Of a stretch of 64,000 nucleotides of DNA, positions 45,000 through 53,722 are shown one piece after another; position 1 is the stretch's first letter; each line of letters opens with the position of its first letter. Source of the stretch: Chitinophagaceae bacterium (GTDB taxonomy: Bacteria > Bacteroidota > Bacteroidia > Chitinophagales > Chitinophagaceae); NCBI GenBank assembly GCA_016719015.1, contig JADKAZ010000004.1, positions 1 to 64,000 of the forward strand. Direction: 5' to 3'. The notes under the pieces are model-generated. The model ran no database searches, was not told the origin of the DNA, and saw only the letters and a list, made by a program, of their open reading frames with translations. A program made the position numbers and the translations under genes.

Positions 45000-46505
45000 A
45001 TGAAAATGAATCCTAAAAATAAATGGATAAATATGGCAGCAGTTGTTTTTGCTACCTGCCTTTTTACCATGTCTTGCGAGAAAAAATTTACAGACCCTCC
45101 GATTCTGGGCGAGCCAGACATTGTCGCTAATATCACAATAAAAGATGTTAAAGCAAGATACACATCTGGTGTTCCGGTGGCAATAACAGACGATGCTGTT
45201 ATTGAAGGAGTGGTTTCCTGCGATGATAAAAGCGGTAATTATTACCAGCAAATAGCAATACAGGATGCAACAGGTGGCGTTTTGCTACGACTGGCGGGTA
45301 ACAATCATTTTAATAATTACCCGGTTGGTCGTAAAGTATATGTAAAATTAAAAGGTCTTTACCTGGGACAATATAGCGGCACTTTGCAATTTGGCGGTGG
45401 TGTAGATACACCATACATGAACCAGGGTGGAGTTACATTATTAGCAGTAAATCTGCAGCCTCAGCATATAATTAAGGGTGCTTTGAATCAACCAATTATT
45501 CCACAAGTAGTAAATGTTTCGCAACTTACTACTAACCTCCAGGATAAATATGTGAGCACTGTTATCAAACTGGAAGGGTTTGAATTTGCTTCCGGTGAGC
45601 TGGGAAAAAACTATGCTGGCGATAATCAATCCGGTAACAGGATCATCCAGGGATGTACAACTCCGACTACGAATAAAATTACATTACGTACCAGTAACTA
45701 TTCCAACTTCGCAACAGTTCGTGTGGCGCAGGGTAATGGTGATATCATTGGTGTTTATTCATTTTTTGGATCAACAAAACAATTCACCATCCGGGATACA
45801 ACTGATGTACGATTTTATGGTCCCCGTTGTCCGACTGCGGCTGGTAATGGCAGTATTAATTTATCGGCTTCCCCGGTTACTATCGATTTTGATAACATCG
45901 GAACCAGTAGCCTTCCTGCAGGTGTTTATGTAAAGCAAGATGCAACAAGTCTTGACCTGGGAAATGAGGGTACTGTTTATAATGGAAATTTCAATACCGG
46001 TACAGCCTGGAACCAGACCAGTCTTGGCTTTAAAAATTATGCATCTGCAACAGGGCTTACATCCACAGCTACATCAACAGTACAAAATGCTTCCACGAAC
46101 AGAGCATTAGGTTTCCGTCAAACAGGAACCGCTGGTTCAGGCGGTGACCCGGGTGCAGCTTTTGCTTTTCAATTGGCAAACACTACCGGGAAATCAAATC
46201 TTCAATTAGAATTTAAATTGCAATCATTGGATGCCAGTGCTGCAATCGCCAGAACAGCAACCTGGAGAGTTGATTACGGAGTTGGGCAAAGTCCGGCGGC
46301 TTTTTCCACAGTTGCTACCAGTCCGGCTCTAATAACAACAACATTCGGCACCTTTTCCAATACAACGGTGACTGTGAATTTTGGCAGTGCTCTAAATAAT
46401 ATCAGTCAGCCTATCTGGATAAGGATTGTTGCGCTAACCGGTACATCAGGTGGTGGTAACAGACCATCAACTGGTATTGATGATGTTAAGTTTTCATGGA
46501 ATTAA
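45000..46505 (+). CDS. DUF5689 lipoprotein with C-terminal jelly-roll domain
   Basis: A 501-aa protein with lipobox LFTMSC (Cys26). The N-terminal DUF5689 region (about 40-280) shows IEGVVSCDDKSGNYYQQIAI, an insertion-rich OB-like fold and TIRDTTDVRFYGPRC at its end. A second domain (about 295-501) opens with ITIDFDNIGTSSLPAGVYV-like sequence and ends IDDVKFSWN, resembling the choice-of-anchor/jelly-roll domains of secreted Bacteroidota proteins. The gene follows the shorter DUF5689 gene by 38 bp in the receptor operon. A surface ligand-binding role is inferred. Confidence 0.8.
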   Translation: MKMNPKNKWINMAAVVFATCLFTMSCEKKFTDPPILGEPDIVANITIKDVKARYTSGVPVAITDDAVIEGVVSCDDKSGNYYQQIAIQDATGGVLLRLAGNNHFNNYPVGRKVYVKLKGLYLGQYSGTLQFGGGVDTPYMNQGGVTLLAVNLQPQHIIKGALNQPIIPQVVNVSQLTTNLQDKYVSTVIKLEGFEFASGELGKNYAGDNQSGNRIIQGCTTPTTNKITLRTSNYSNFATVRVAQGNGDIIGVYSFFGSTKQFTIRDTTDVRFYGPRCPTAAGNGSINLSASPVTIDFDNIGTSSLPAGVYVKQDATSLDLGNEGTVYNGNFNTGTAWNQTSLGFKNYASATGLTSTATSTVQNASTNRALGFRQTGTAGSGGDPGAAFAFQLANTTGKSNLQLEFKLQSLDASAAIARTATWRVDYGVGQSPAAFSTVATSPALITTTFGTFSNTTVTVNFGSALNNISQPIWIRIVALTGTSGGGNRPSTGIDDVKFSWN

Positions 46506-46571
46506 ATGCTCAACATTAAGCGTCTTAAACTTTGCGGTTTTAGAAAATAGTTTTTTATAAATAGATTCAGT

Positions 46572-49487
46572 ATGAAAAAGTTTTACTTTTTAGTTTGTTT
46601 AAGTTTTGTGATGATGAGTAGCTGGGCACAGTTTACACTTGAGCCATTTAATTATACTCCACATCCAACGGATGGTATTGCACTGCAAAGCGGTGGACTT
46701 TGGGTAAGAATTAATTCCGGTGATTCCATGCTTGTCACTGCAGGAAATCTTTCCTATTCTGGTCTTCCTGCTTCCACAGGAAATAAAATTTCATTTGATG
46801 GGACAGGGAGTGATAATTACCGTCCTTTTACCAGCACGGCAGTTACTTCAGGAACAGCCTACTATTCATTTATTGTAAATGTTTCTTCACTTGGTGGTTT
46901 AACTACAACGGGTGGATATTTTATGGGGCTTTTGCAAGCGGCTTCTACTTCTGCATTTGGCGGCACTGTGTGGACAAGACTAAGTACTACAACGGGAAAA
47001 TATAACATTGGAGTGTCTACAAGAAGTAACTCCGCAGTGAGTTGGCTGGCTACTGATCTTGATCCCGGAACATCTTATTTTGTTGTGGCTAATTATGAGA
47101 TTATTGCCGGGGCGACAAACGATGTTTCTAAAATCTGGTTAAATCCAGCTTTAGGAGGCAGCGAACCAGCCGCCGGAGCAACTGCCGTATCGGGTACAGA
47201 CTTTACTGCTACCGGGATTGAAAGAATATTTTTAAGGCAAGACAATGCAACAAACACACCATTTGTAGAAATAGACGAAATCAGGGCAGGCACTAGCTGG
47301 ACAGAAGTAACTCCTTCTGCTGCTGTTCCAACTTTAAGCATTTCATCCCCCTTAGCTTCCTTTGGAAATGTATGTATAAATACAACTGCAGGTCCTAACT
47401 CATTTACTATTTCCGGTTCTAACTTAACAAGTGCAAACGTAACGGTTGCTGCTTTAGCTGGTTATACCTATTCAACCACTGCCGGCGGTACATATACAAC
47501 ATCTTTAAGTATTGGACAACCAGGTGGAACATTTTCGCAACAGGTATTTGTAAAGTTTACACCAACATTAGTACAATCATATAATGGTAATATTGGAATT
47601 GCAGGGGGTGGTTATACCGGAGCGGCTATTAATGCTACTGCAACAGGTGCCGGTGTAAATAGCTTGCCTTCCGTTACAACAGGGGGTGCTACTGCTATTA
47701 CACAAACAACTGCCACTTGTGCAGGAACCATATCAGCTACCGGTTGTACAGCAGTTACAGCATATGGTATTGAGTATAGTCTTATCAGTGGGTTTATTAA
47801 TGGCACAGGAACACAGGTTGCCTCTACCAATCTTAGTGCAGGGAATTTCACGTCCGACCTTACCGGACTTGTTGCATCCACTCCCTATTACTATAAAGCC
47901 TATGCCACTAATGCCGGTGGTACTGCTTATGGTGCTGAGCAAACATTTACAACGACAAGTTTGAATCCGACTATAAATACAACTGCCCTTGCAGCTTTCG
48001 GAAACGTATGTACTAACACGACGGCAGGTCCAAACTCATTTACAATTTCCGGTGCTAATCTTACAACAGCTAATGTTACTGTTGCGGCATTGGCAGGGTT
48101 CACTTATTCTACCACAGCTGGCGGTACTTATACAACTACTTTAAGTCTTACACAACCCGGTGGAACTTATTCTCAACAAATATTTGTACGATTTACACCC
48201 ACATTGGTGCAGTCGTATAGCGGTAATATAGTAGTTGCGGGTGGTGGCACAGCAGCTTCAGTCAATGTAGCAGCTTCCGGAGCAGGAATTAATTCTGCAC
48301 CGTCGGTTACAACAGGTGCAGCCAGTGCTATCACACAAACAACTGCAACAGCTGCCGGCACCATATCGGCTACCGGTTGTACGGCTATTACTGCTTATGG
48401 AATTGAGTATAGTTTAACTAATGGATTTCCCAATGGCACAGGTATACAAGTCGCCTCCACTAACCTCACAGCAGGAAATTTCAGTTCTGCATTAACCGGT
48501 CTGGTGCCTAATTCAACGTATTATTATAAAGCCTATGCTACAAACGGTGCAGGAACTACCTGGGGTACGCAACAATCATTTACTACTGCTTCTCCTGTAT
48601 TGACTGCAACAGCACTTACACCATTTGGTACTGTTTGTATTAATACAACTGCAGGTCCTAATTCCTTTACTCTTACCAGTGCAGGTCTTTCAACAGCAAA
48701 TGTGGTGGTAGGGCCTTTGACAGGTTATACTTTCTCCACTACATCTGGAGGAACTTATACTGCTTCTTTAAATTTAACACAACCGGGAGGTGCTTACAAT
48801 CAAGCAATTTTTGTAAAATTTACCCCAACGCTTATTCAGTCATACAATGGAAATATTCCGGTAACGGGGGGTGGTACTATTGGTACACTTAATGTAGCAG
48901 TAGTAGGCAGCGGAGTAAATACATTAGCAACTGTTACCACAGGGGCGGCGAGTAATGTAAATAATCATTCTGCTACTTTGGCTGGTTCCATTGCTGCTAA
49001 TGGTTGTTCCAATGTAACAGCTTACGGTATCGAGTACAGTGGTATTAATGGATTTGCAAACGGTACGGGAACACAAGTTGCATCAACAAACCTTGCTGGT
49101 GGCAATTTCTCTGCTTCTTTATCGGGTCTCGTACAGGGAGCTACTTACTATTACAAAGCGTATGCTGTTAATGCTGGTGGTATTTCTTATGGATTGCAGC
49201 AGACATTTACTGTTTCCGCAATTCCTAACAGTTTCGAATTGTATCCAAGCCCCGTTGACCGTGGTTCTGACATCAGGATTACTATGAACAACCTGAAGCC
49301 CGGCTATTATGGCTTGTTATTATTTGATGCCGCAGGAAGATTAGTATTTCAAAAGGATATGAATATCCAGGTTGGATTTATTAATCAGTCATTCACTATT
49401 CCTGCTACACTTACAAGAGGTATTTACAGGGCATACCTGGTTGATTTCCTAACAACCATTGGAACAAGAACAATACTGGTACAATAA
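46572..49487 (+). CDS. Repetitive T9SS type A cargo protein
   Basis: A 971-aa protein with a clean signal peptide (MKKFYFLVCLSFVMMSSWAQ). The first roughly 240 residues form an unassigned jelly-roll-like domain. Then come three units of about 210 aa, each an Ig-like part (FGNVCINTTAGPNSFTISG, FVKFTPTLVQSYNGNI) and a fibronectin-like part (ITAYGIEYSL, YYYKAYATN). The C-terminus NSFELYPSPVDRGSDI to TRTILVQ is a type A T9SS sorting domain. It is the last gene of the TonB receptor operon and ends at a shared terminator. Likely a surface adhesin, scaffold or binding protein; no catalytic motif is seen. Confidence 0.85.
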   Translation: MKKFYFLVCLSFVMMSSWAQFTLEPFNYTPHPTDGIALQSGGLWVRINSGDSMLVTAGNLSYSGLPASTGNKISFDGTGSDNYRPFTSTAVTSGTAYYSFIVNVSSLGGLTTTGGYFMGLLQAASTSAFGGTVWTRLSTTTGKYNIGVSTRSNSAVSWLATDLDPGTSYFVVANYEIIAGATNDVSKIWLNPALGGSEPAAGATAVSGTDFTATGIERIFLRQDNATNTPFVEIDEIRAGTSWTEVTPSAAVPTLSISSPLASFGNVCINTTAGPNSFTISGSNLTSANVTVAALAGYTYSTTAGGTYTTSLSIGQPGGTFSQQVFVKFTPTLVQSYNGNIGIAGGGYTGAAINATATGAGVNSLPSVTTGGATAITQTTATCAGTISATGCTAVTAYGIEYSLISGFINGTGTQVASTNLSAGNFTSDLTGLVASTPYYYKAYATNAGGTAYGAEQTFTTTSLNPTINTTALAAFGNVCTNTTAGPNSFTISGANLTTANVTVAALAGFTYSTTAGGTYTTTLSLTQPGGTYSQQIFVRFTPTLVQSYSGNIVVAGGGTAASVNVAASGAGINSAPSVTTGAASAITQTTATAAGTISATGCTAITAYGIEYSLTNGFPNGTGIQVASTNLTAGNFSSALTGLVPNSTYYYKAYATNGAGTTWGTQQSFTTASPVLTATALTPFGTVCINTTAGPNSFTLTSAGLSTANVVVGPLTGYTFSTTSGGTYTASLNLTQPGGAYNQAIFVKFTPTLIQSYNGNIPVTGGGTIGTLNVAVVGSGVNTLATVTTGAASNVNNHSATLAGSIAANGCSNVTAYGIEYSGINGFANGTGTQVASTNLAGGNFSASLSGLVQGATYYYKAYAVNAGGISYGLQQTFTVSAIPNSFELYPSPVDRGSDIRITMNNLKPGYYGLLLFDAAGRLVFQKDMNIQVGFINQSFTIPATLTRGIYRAYLVDFLTTIGTRTILVQ
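47361..49212 (+). repeat. Three in-frame units of about 630 bp
   Basis: Equivalent Phe codons lie at 47361, 47997 and 48624, giving periods of 636 and 627 bp. The units share long identical protein blocks but differ in many third positions, so the duplication is not very recent. Confidence 0.85.
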
Positions 49488-49506
49488 TAAATTATAGATG
49501 TTATAT

Positions 49507-49543
49507 AATAAAAGAGGCTCGTTTTAAACGAGCCTCTTTTATT
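49507..49543. terminator. Bidirectional intrinsic terminator
   Basis: AATAAAAGAGGCTCG / CGAGCCTCTTTTATT, a perfect 15-bp stem with loop TTTTAAA, between two convergent genes. A- and T-rich flanks allow termination in both directions. Confidence 0.85.
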
Positions 49544-49559
49544 TTACGATTGAATGGAT

Positions 49560-50780
49560 TTACAAGTGTGTAAGTTTTATAACTGTTCTGTATTGTTTGG
49601 TTTCTACCTGTAAAAAATAAATTCCTCTTGGTATTAATGGAAATATTGGCTGAACAGAAGAGCCTGAATTAATGATACCATAAGACTGCGTAGTTACTAC
49701 TTGTCCCTGCATATTCACTAATCTAAGTTGAACATTGGTCAATGTTTTTGATGCTTTTATATTTGCCGTTTGTAAAAACGGATTAGGGAAAACATGGATG
49801 CCAAACTCATTTGGATTTACGGTAGGTAACCCGGTAATGATTCCAGCCAGGCTATACTTTGAGAAAACGGGGTAGTGGTCGGATGTGTTATGCGCTGTTA
49901 CATAATCAGGGACAACAGCTGTAACATCTGTTCTGATTTGTGCTGAGTTCAAAACATAAAATGGGACTACTTCATTTGATATAACATGATTGTCAATAAC
50001 ATTCGGAAAATTTATCATACTGGTTTGCCCGGCATAGCCTAATGGAAGTGTTATTGACTTATAATGATCTGAATCAGTGCTATCCGAAATTAATGGAGTA
50101 TAGGAGGAAACGCTGGCTCCGGAATATATGCTTGCATTCAGGGCATCATTAAAATCGCCTAAAATAAAAACATTAGCAGTTGAGAAATGAGCATCAAGGG
50201 TATCTTTTAATTCTTGCACACCGGCTAGCCGGCGGTTGTAGTCAGATGCAGTATTACCTGCTTTACCATGTACAACAATAAAGTTTATAGTCTTGGTAAT
50301 ACCATTGATAGTTGCATCTGCTTTCAATAAGAATGGCATCCTGCCACTTGCCCAATTCGAAACTGCAGTTGGACTGTTTAACATCATTCCCCGGGTGCTA
50401 ATATTCGAAAAAATATCTTTCTTATACAGAAATGCAAGTTTCTGGCTTTGACGCCAGCCATTCGTTCCGATTGGTCCATCTGTACTGTATGGTGCAATGA
50501 TATATTCGAAATTGGTGCCTAATGAATCCCGGACTCTTCTCAGGCGCATGGTATCTACAATTTCAACAAGCCCATAAATATCAGCATCAAAATAGCGCAT
50601 CAATTTTTTAGCATTGGCTTCCTGCAGGTCTTTATTTGTCGGGCCGCTGGCATAAGGGGCACCAAAGAACTCCAGGTTCCAGCCAATGACATCAAGTGTG
50701 GAAGTACTGCTTTGAGCGGAAGTTGTTTTATTGTTTATCAGAAAAGCAAACAATAGTAAAAAGGGTAATTTATTTTTCAT
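49560..50780 (-). CDS. T9SS-exported endonuclease/exonuclease/phosphatase protein
   Basis: A 406-aa protein with signal peptide (MKNKLPFLLLFAFLINN...SAQ) and a DNase I-like domain: VIGWNLEFFGAP, YGLVEIVD (metal-binding Glu), FIVVHGKAGN, VFILGDFNDAL and HNTSDHYPVFSKY (Asp-His). The tail FGIHVFPNPFLQTANI to YRTVIKLTHL is a type A T9SS sorting domain, so this nuclease-fold enzyme acts at the cell surface or outside. It converges on the receptor operon and, with the homologue at 40396, brackets it. Substrate could be DNA, RNA or another phosphodiester. It has its own promoter element although recJ lies just upstream. Confidence 0.9.
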   Translation of the reverse strand: MKNKLPFLLLFAFLINNKTTSAQSSTSTLDVIGWNLEFFGAPYASGPTNKDLQEANAKKLMRYFDADIYGLVEIVDTMRLRRVRDSLGTNFEYIIAPYSTDGPIGTNGWRQSQKLAFLYKKDIFSNISTRGMMLNSPTAVSNWASGRMPFLLKADATINGITKTINFIVVHGKAGNTASDYNRRLAGVQELKDTLDAHFSTANVFILGDFNDALNASIYSGASVSSYTPLISDSTDSDHYKSITLPLGYAGQTSMINFPNVIDNHVISNEVVPFYVLNSAQIRTDVTAVVPDYVTAHNTSDHYPVFSKYSLAGIITGLPTVNPNEFGIHVFPNPFLQTANIKASKTLTNVQLRLVNMQGQVVTTQSYGIINSGSSVQPIFPLIPRGIYFLQVETKQYRTVIKLTHL

Positions 50781-50796
50781 ATTATTTCTTAGAAAG

Positions 50797-50804
50797 CAAA
50801 TGTA
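50797..50804 (-). promoter_or_regulatory. Promoter -7 element of the exported nuclease gene
   Basis: TACATTTG on the - strand matches TAnnTTTG, 16 bp before ATG 50780 and within the 69-bp gap after recJ. Confidence 0.55.
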
Positions 50805-50849
50805 GATAGAAAAATATGCAAGGCTGGCTTTTATTATAAAGGGAAAATA

Positions 50850-52547
50850 CTATTCTGATAACCGGAAATCAATCACCCGTATTTGCAGTGAAGTGTTTCC
50901 ATTCCATTCGTTTGTATCAATAGTAAAAACAACATCCACCGGTTTCTTAAGTTGTAAGAGATGAAATTTATCAGCCATTCCAAAACCTATTCCATGAACT
51001 GTTACGTTACCTTCTTTAAGGGAGAATCGTATATGCTGTTCTTTTACAATTTTTGACCAGCCATTATCCATTACATTTTTTGCGATAAAAACCGGACGAA
51101 GATTTTCCGGCCCGAAAGGCTCCATCTGGCAGATGATATCATAGAAAGATTGCTTTATATCTTTTAATGATATTTCAGCATCAATTACAATTTCTGGAAT
51201 GAGTTGCTCTGGTGTTATTGTTGAAGACACAACTTGCTCAAATTTTTCTCTAAAGGAATCAACCTGGTTTAATTCAAGTGTCATACCGGCAGCTGCAAAA
51301 TGCCCACCATAGCCCAAAAGGTGTTCTTTACAGGCATGGATAGCTTCATATAAATTAAAGCCAGGAACGCTTCTGGCACTACCTGCTGCAAATTCTCCTG
51401 ATTGTGTCAAAACAATGGTCGGCCGGTAATAGGTTTCAATTATCCTAGAAGCAACAATTCCTACCACCCCTTTATGCCAATGTGGTTGAAATACAACAGT
51501 AGATTTTCTGTTTTCCCATCCAATATTTTCGTTGATTAATGTCAAGGCCTCTTGCGTAATGGTTTTATCAGCTTCTTTTCTGTCGCTGTTATCGTTATGC
51601 AGCATTTCTGCATATGCAAATGCTTCCTCATCAGTTTCTGCGATAAACAGTTGAACGGCTTTTTTTGCATCATCCATCCTTCCGGCCGCATTTACCCTTG
51701 GGGCAATCATAAACACCAGGTTGTTAATCTGTAATTGTGTTGTCAGCCCACTTAATTTGGCAAGGGCCTTTATTCCATTATTAGGGTTATTATTAGCTTT
51801 TATTAGTCCATGGAAAGCAAGTATCCTGTTCTCGCCAGTCATAGGTACAATATCAGCAGCGATGGCTGTAGCAACTAAATCAAGGTATTCAAATGCAGTT
51901 TCAGGCGAAAGGTTCAGCTTTTCTGTCAGGGCAGTTATCAGTTTAAAACCCACACCGCAGCCACAAAGTTCTTTATACGGATAATTGCAATCAGCTTGTT
52001 TAGGGTTAAGGATAGCGACAGCGGGAGGCAGTATTTCATCGGGTAAGTGGTGGTCGCAAACAATAAAATCGATTCCCAGTCCTTTAGCATATGCTATCAG
52101 GTCTGCAGATTTAATACCGCAGTCAAGCGATATAATTAAGCCAAACCCATTTTCTTGTGCAAAATCTATCCCAGCTTTACTTACCCCATATCCTTCCCTG
52201 TAGCGGTGGGGAATGTAAAAATCGATATTTGAATGTACCTTCTTTAAGAATTGAAACATGCTGGCAACTGATGTAGTACCATCAACATCATAGTCTCCAA
52301 ATACCAAAATTTTTTCATTGCTTTTTAGGGCTGCAACAATTCTATCAACAGCTTTACCCATATCTTTCATCAACCATGGGCTATGCAACTCCGTTAGTCG
52401 GGGTCGGAAAAATTTTTTCGCCTGGTCAAAACTTCCTAAGCCCCGCTGTACAAAAATTTTACACAGTACAGGGTGTACTTTAAGCGATTGATGTAATGTT
52501 TGTACGATTACTTCATCAGTCGTTAATATCCGCCACCTTTTTTCCAT
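50850..52547 (-). CDS. recJ: Single-stranded-DNA-specific exonuclease RecJ
   Basis: A 565-aa 5'-3' exonuclease of the DHH family, acting in recombination and mismatch repair in the cytoplasm. Motifs: GDYDVDGTTS (85-90 core), DHH at 165-167 in VCDHHLPDEILPP, the NPKQ block, and the DHHA1 motif GYGGHFAAAG near residue 415. Length is normal. It follows the polyprenyl synthase gene by 14 bp and is probably co-transcribed with it. Confidence 0.96.
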   Translation of the reverse strand: MEKRWRILTTDEVIVQTLHQSLKVHPVLCKIFVQRGLGSFDQAKKFFRPRLTELHSPWLMKDMGKAVDRIVAALKSNEKILVFGDYDVDGTTSVASMFQFLKKVHSNIDFYIPHRYREGYGVSKAGIDFAQENGFGLIISLDCGIKSADLIAYAKGLGIDFIVCDHHLPDEILPPAVAILNPKQADCNYPYKELCGCGVGFKLITALTEKLNLSPETAFEYLDLVATAIAADIVPMTGENRILAFHGLIKANNNPNNGIKALAKLSGLTTQLQINNLVFMIAPRVNAAGRMDDAKKAVQLFIAETDEEAFAYAEMLHNDNSDRKEADKTITQEALTLINENIGWENRKSTVVFQPHWHKGVVGIVASRIIETYYRPTIVLTQSGEFAAGSARSVPGFNLYEAIHACKEHLLGYGGHFAAAGMTLELNQVDSFREKFEQVVSSTITPEQLIPEIVIDAEISLKDIKQSFYDIICQMEPFGPENLRPVFIAKNVMDNGWSKIVKEQHIRFSLKEGNVTVHGIGFGMADKFHLLQLKKPVDVVFTIDTNEWNGNTSLQIRVIDFRLSE

Positions 52548-52561
52548 TTCACTTTATGTAA

Positions 52562-53524
52562 TTAATATTTTCGATCGGTAACAAAAAGTACCATGTCTTC
52601 CAGTCCTTTTCTGTAGGGTGTTTCAGGGAATTGATGAAGTATCTCAATGGCTTCTTTTTTAAAGGCAATCATTTTTTCGATGGCATACGCAATACCACCA
52701 GCTGCCTTTACCTGGTCTATGACCCACTGCACTTTTTGTTTATCCCGGTTGTTATTTTTTACAATATAAATTATTTTGCGACGGGTAACACTGTCTACTT
52801 TATTCAAGGTGTAGATAAGCGGCAATGTCAGTTTTTTTTCTTTGATGTCATTTCCGGTTGGTTTGCCGACATTTTCGCTGGCATAGTCAAATAAATCGTC
52901 CTTTATCTGAAATGCCATTCCTGTTTTTTCTCCAAACAGTCTCAATTTTTCGGTAATGGTTTCATCCTGGCTGGTACTCCAGGCCCCGGCGGCACAGGCG
53001 GATGCCAGTAAAGAAGCCGTTTTATTACGGATTATTTCATAATAAGTTTTCTCATCCAGATTTAAGTTCCTTGCTTTTTGAATTTGCAACAATTCTCCTT
53101 CACTCATTTTTCTTACTGCGTCCGAGAGTATATGCAAAACTTGATAATCCTTATTATCAAGGGAGAGTAGCAGACCTTTTGCCAGCAGGTAATCCCCGAT
53201 AAGTACATTGGCCTTGGCTTTCCAAAGGGCAAATGTTGAAAAAAAGCCCCTTCTTTCCAGGGAATCGTCAACAACGTCGTCATGAACAAGAGTTGCAGTG
53301 TGCAGTAGCTCCACTAACGAAGCAGCCCGATAAGCGATATCGTTGATTTCGCCGGAGATTCTTGCAGAAAGCAGCACAAACATGGGTCGAAGCTGCTTTC
53401 CCTTTCTTTTTACTATGTAACGTAAAATACGTTTCAGAAGGGGAGCATCGCCACTCATTGCTTCTTTGAAACGATTTTCAAAAATTTTTAGCTCTTCGCT
53501 TATTAAATGGGTGGGTAAATTCAT
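52562..53524 (-). CDS. Polyprenyl (octaprenyl-type) diphosphate synthase
   Basis: A 320-aa trans-prenyltransferase that condenses isopentenyl diphosphate onto allylic diphosphates, probably to make the menaquinone side chain. The two aspartate-rich motifs are intact: DDVVD at 82-86 and DDLFD at 209-213; GKQLRP at 42-47 is the usual basic motif. Final chain length cannot be read with certainty. First gene of the operon with recJ. Confidence 0.94.
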   Translation of the reverse strand: MNLPTHLISEELKIFENRFKEAMSGDAPLLKRILRYIVKRKGKQLRPMFVLLSARISGEINDIAYRAASLVELLHTATLVHDDVVDDSLERRGFFSTFALWKAKANVLIGDYLLAKGLLLSLDNKDYQVLHILSDAVRKMSEGELLQIQKARNLNLDEKTYYEIIRNKTASLLASACAAGAWSTSQDETITEKLRLFGEKTGMAFQIKDDLFDYASENVGKPTGNDIKEKKLTLPLIYTLNKVDSVTRRKIIYIVKNNNRDKQKVQWVIDQVKAAGGIAYAIEKMIAFKKEAIEILHQFPETPYRKGLEDMVLFVTDRKY

Positions 53525-53649
53525 GTGTTATAGAGGGCAATTTACGCCGCAAAAAAATAAATGAGGCTGCAAGCAGCAAAAAGTAGTCTTTTAGTGACTA
53601 AGTGATTGAAAAATAATATGCAAATAGAACCAAATTATTAACATAAAAA

Positions 53650-53680
53650 TTTGGTAATTAATCTCCAATCTCTATTTTTG
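53650..53680 (+). promoter_or_regulatory. Promoter of the OmpA-family gene
   Basis: TTTG (-33) at 53650-53653, 19 nt, then TATTTTTG (-7) at 53673-53680: an exact match to the Bacteroidota consensus. About 42 bp of leader precede ATG 53723, as expected for a highly expressed outer-membrane protein. Confidence 0.85.
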
Positions 53681-53722
53681 CGTATTATTAGGACATTGTA
53701 TTTCAAATCTTAATCCTTAGTT

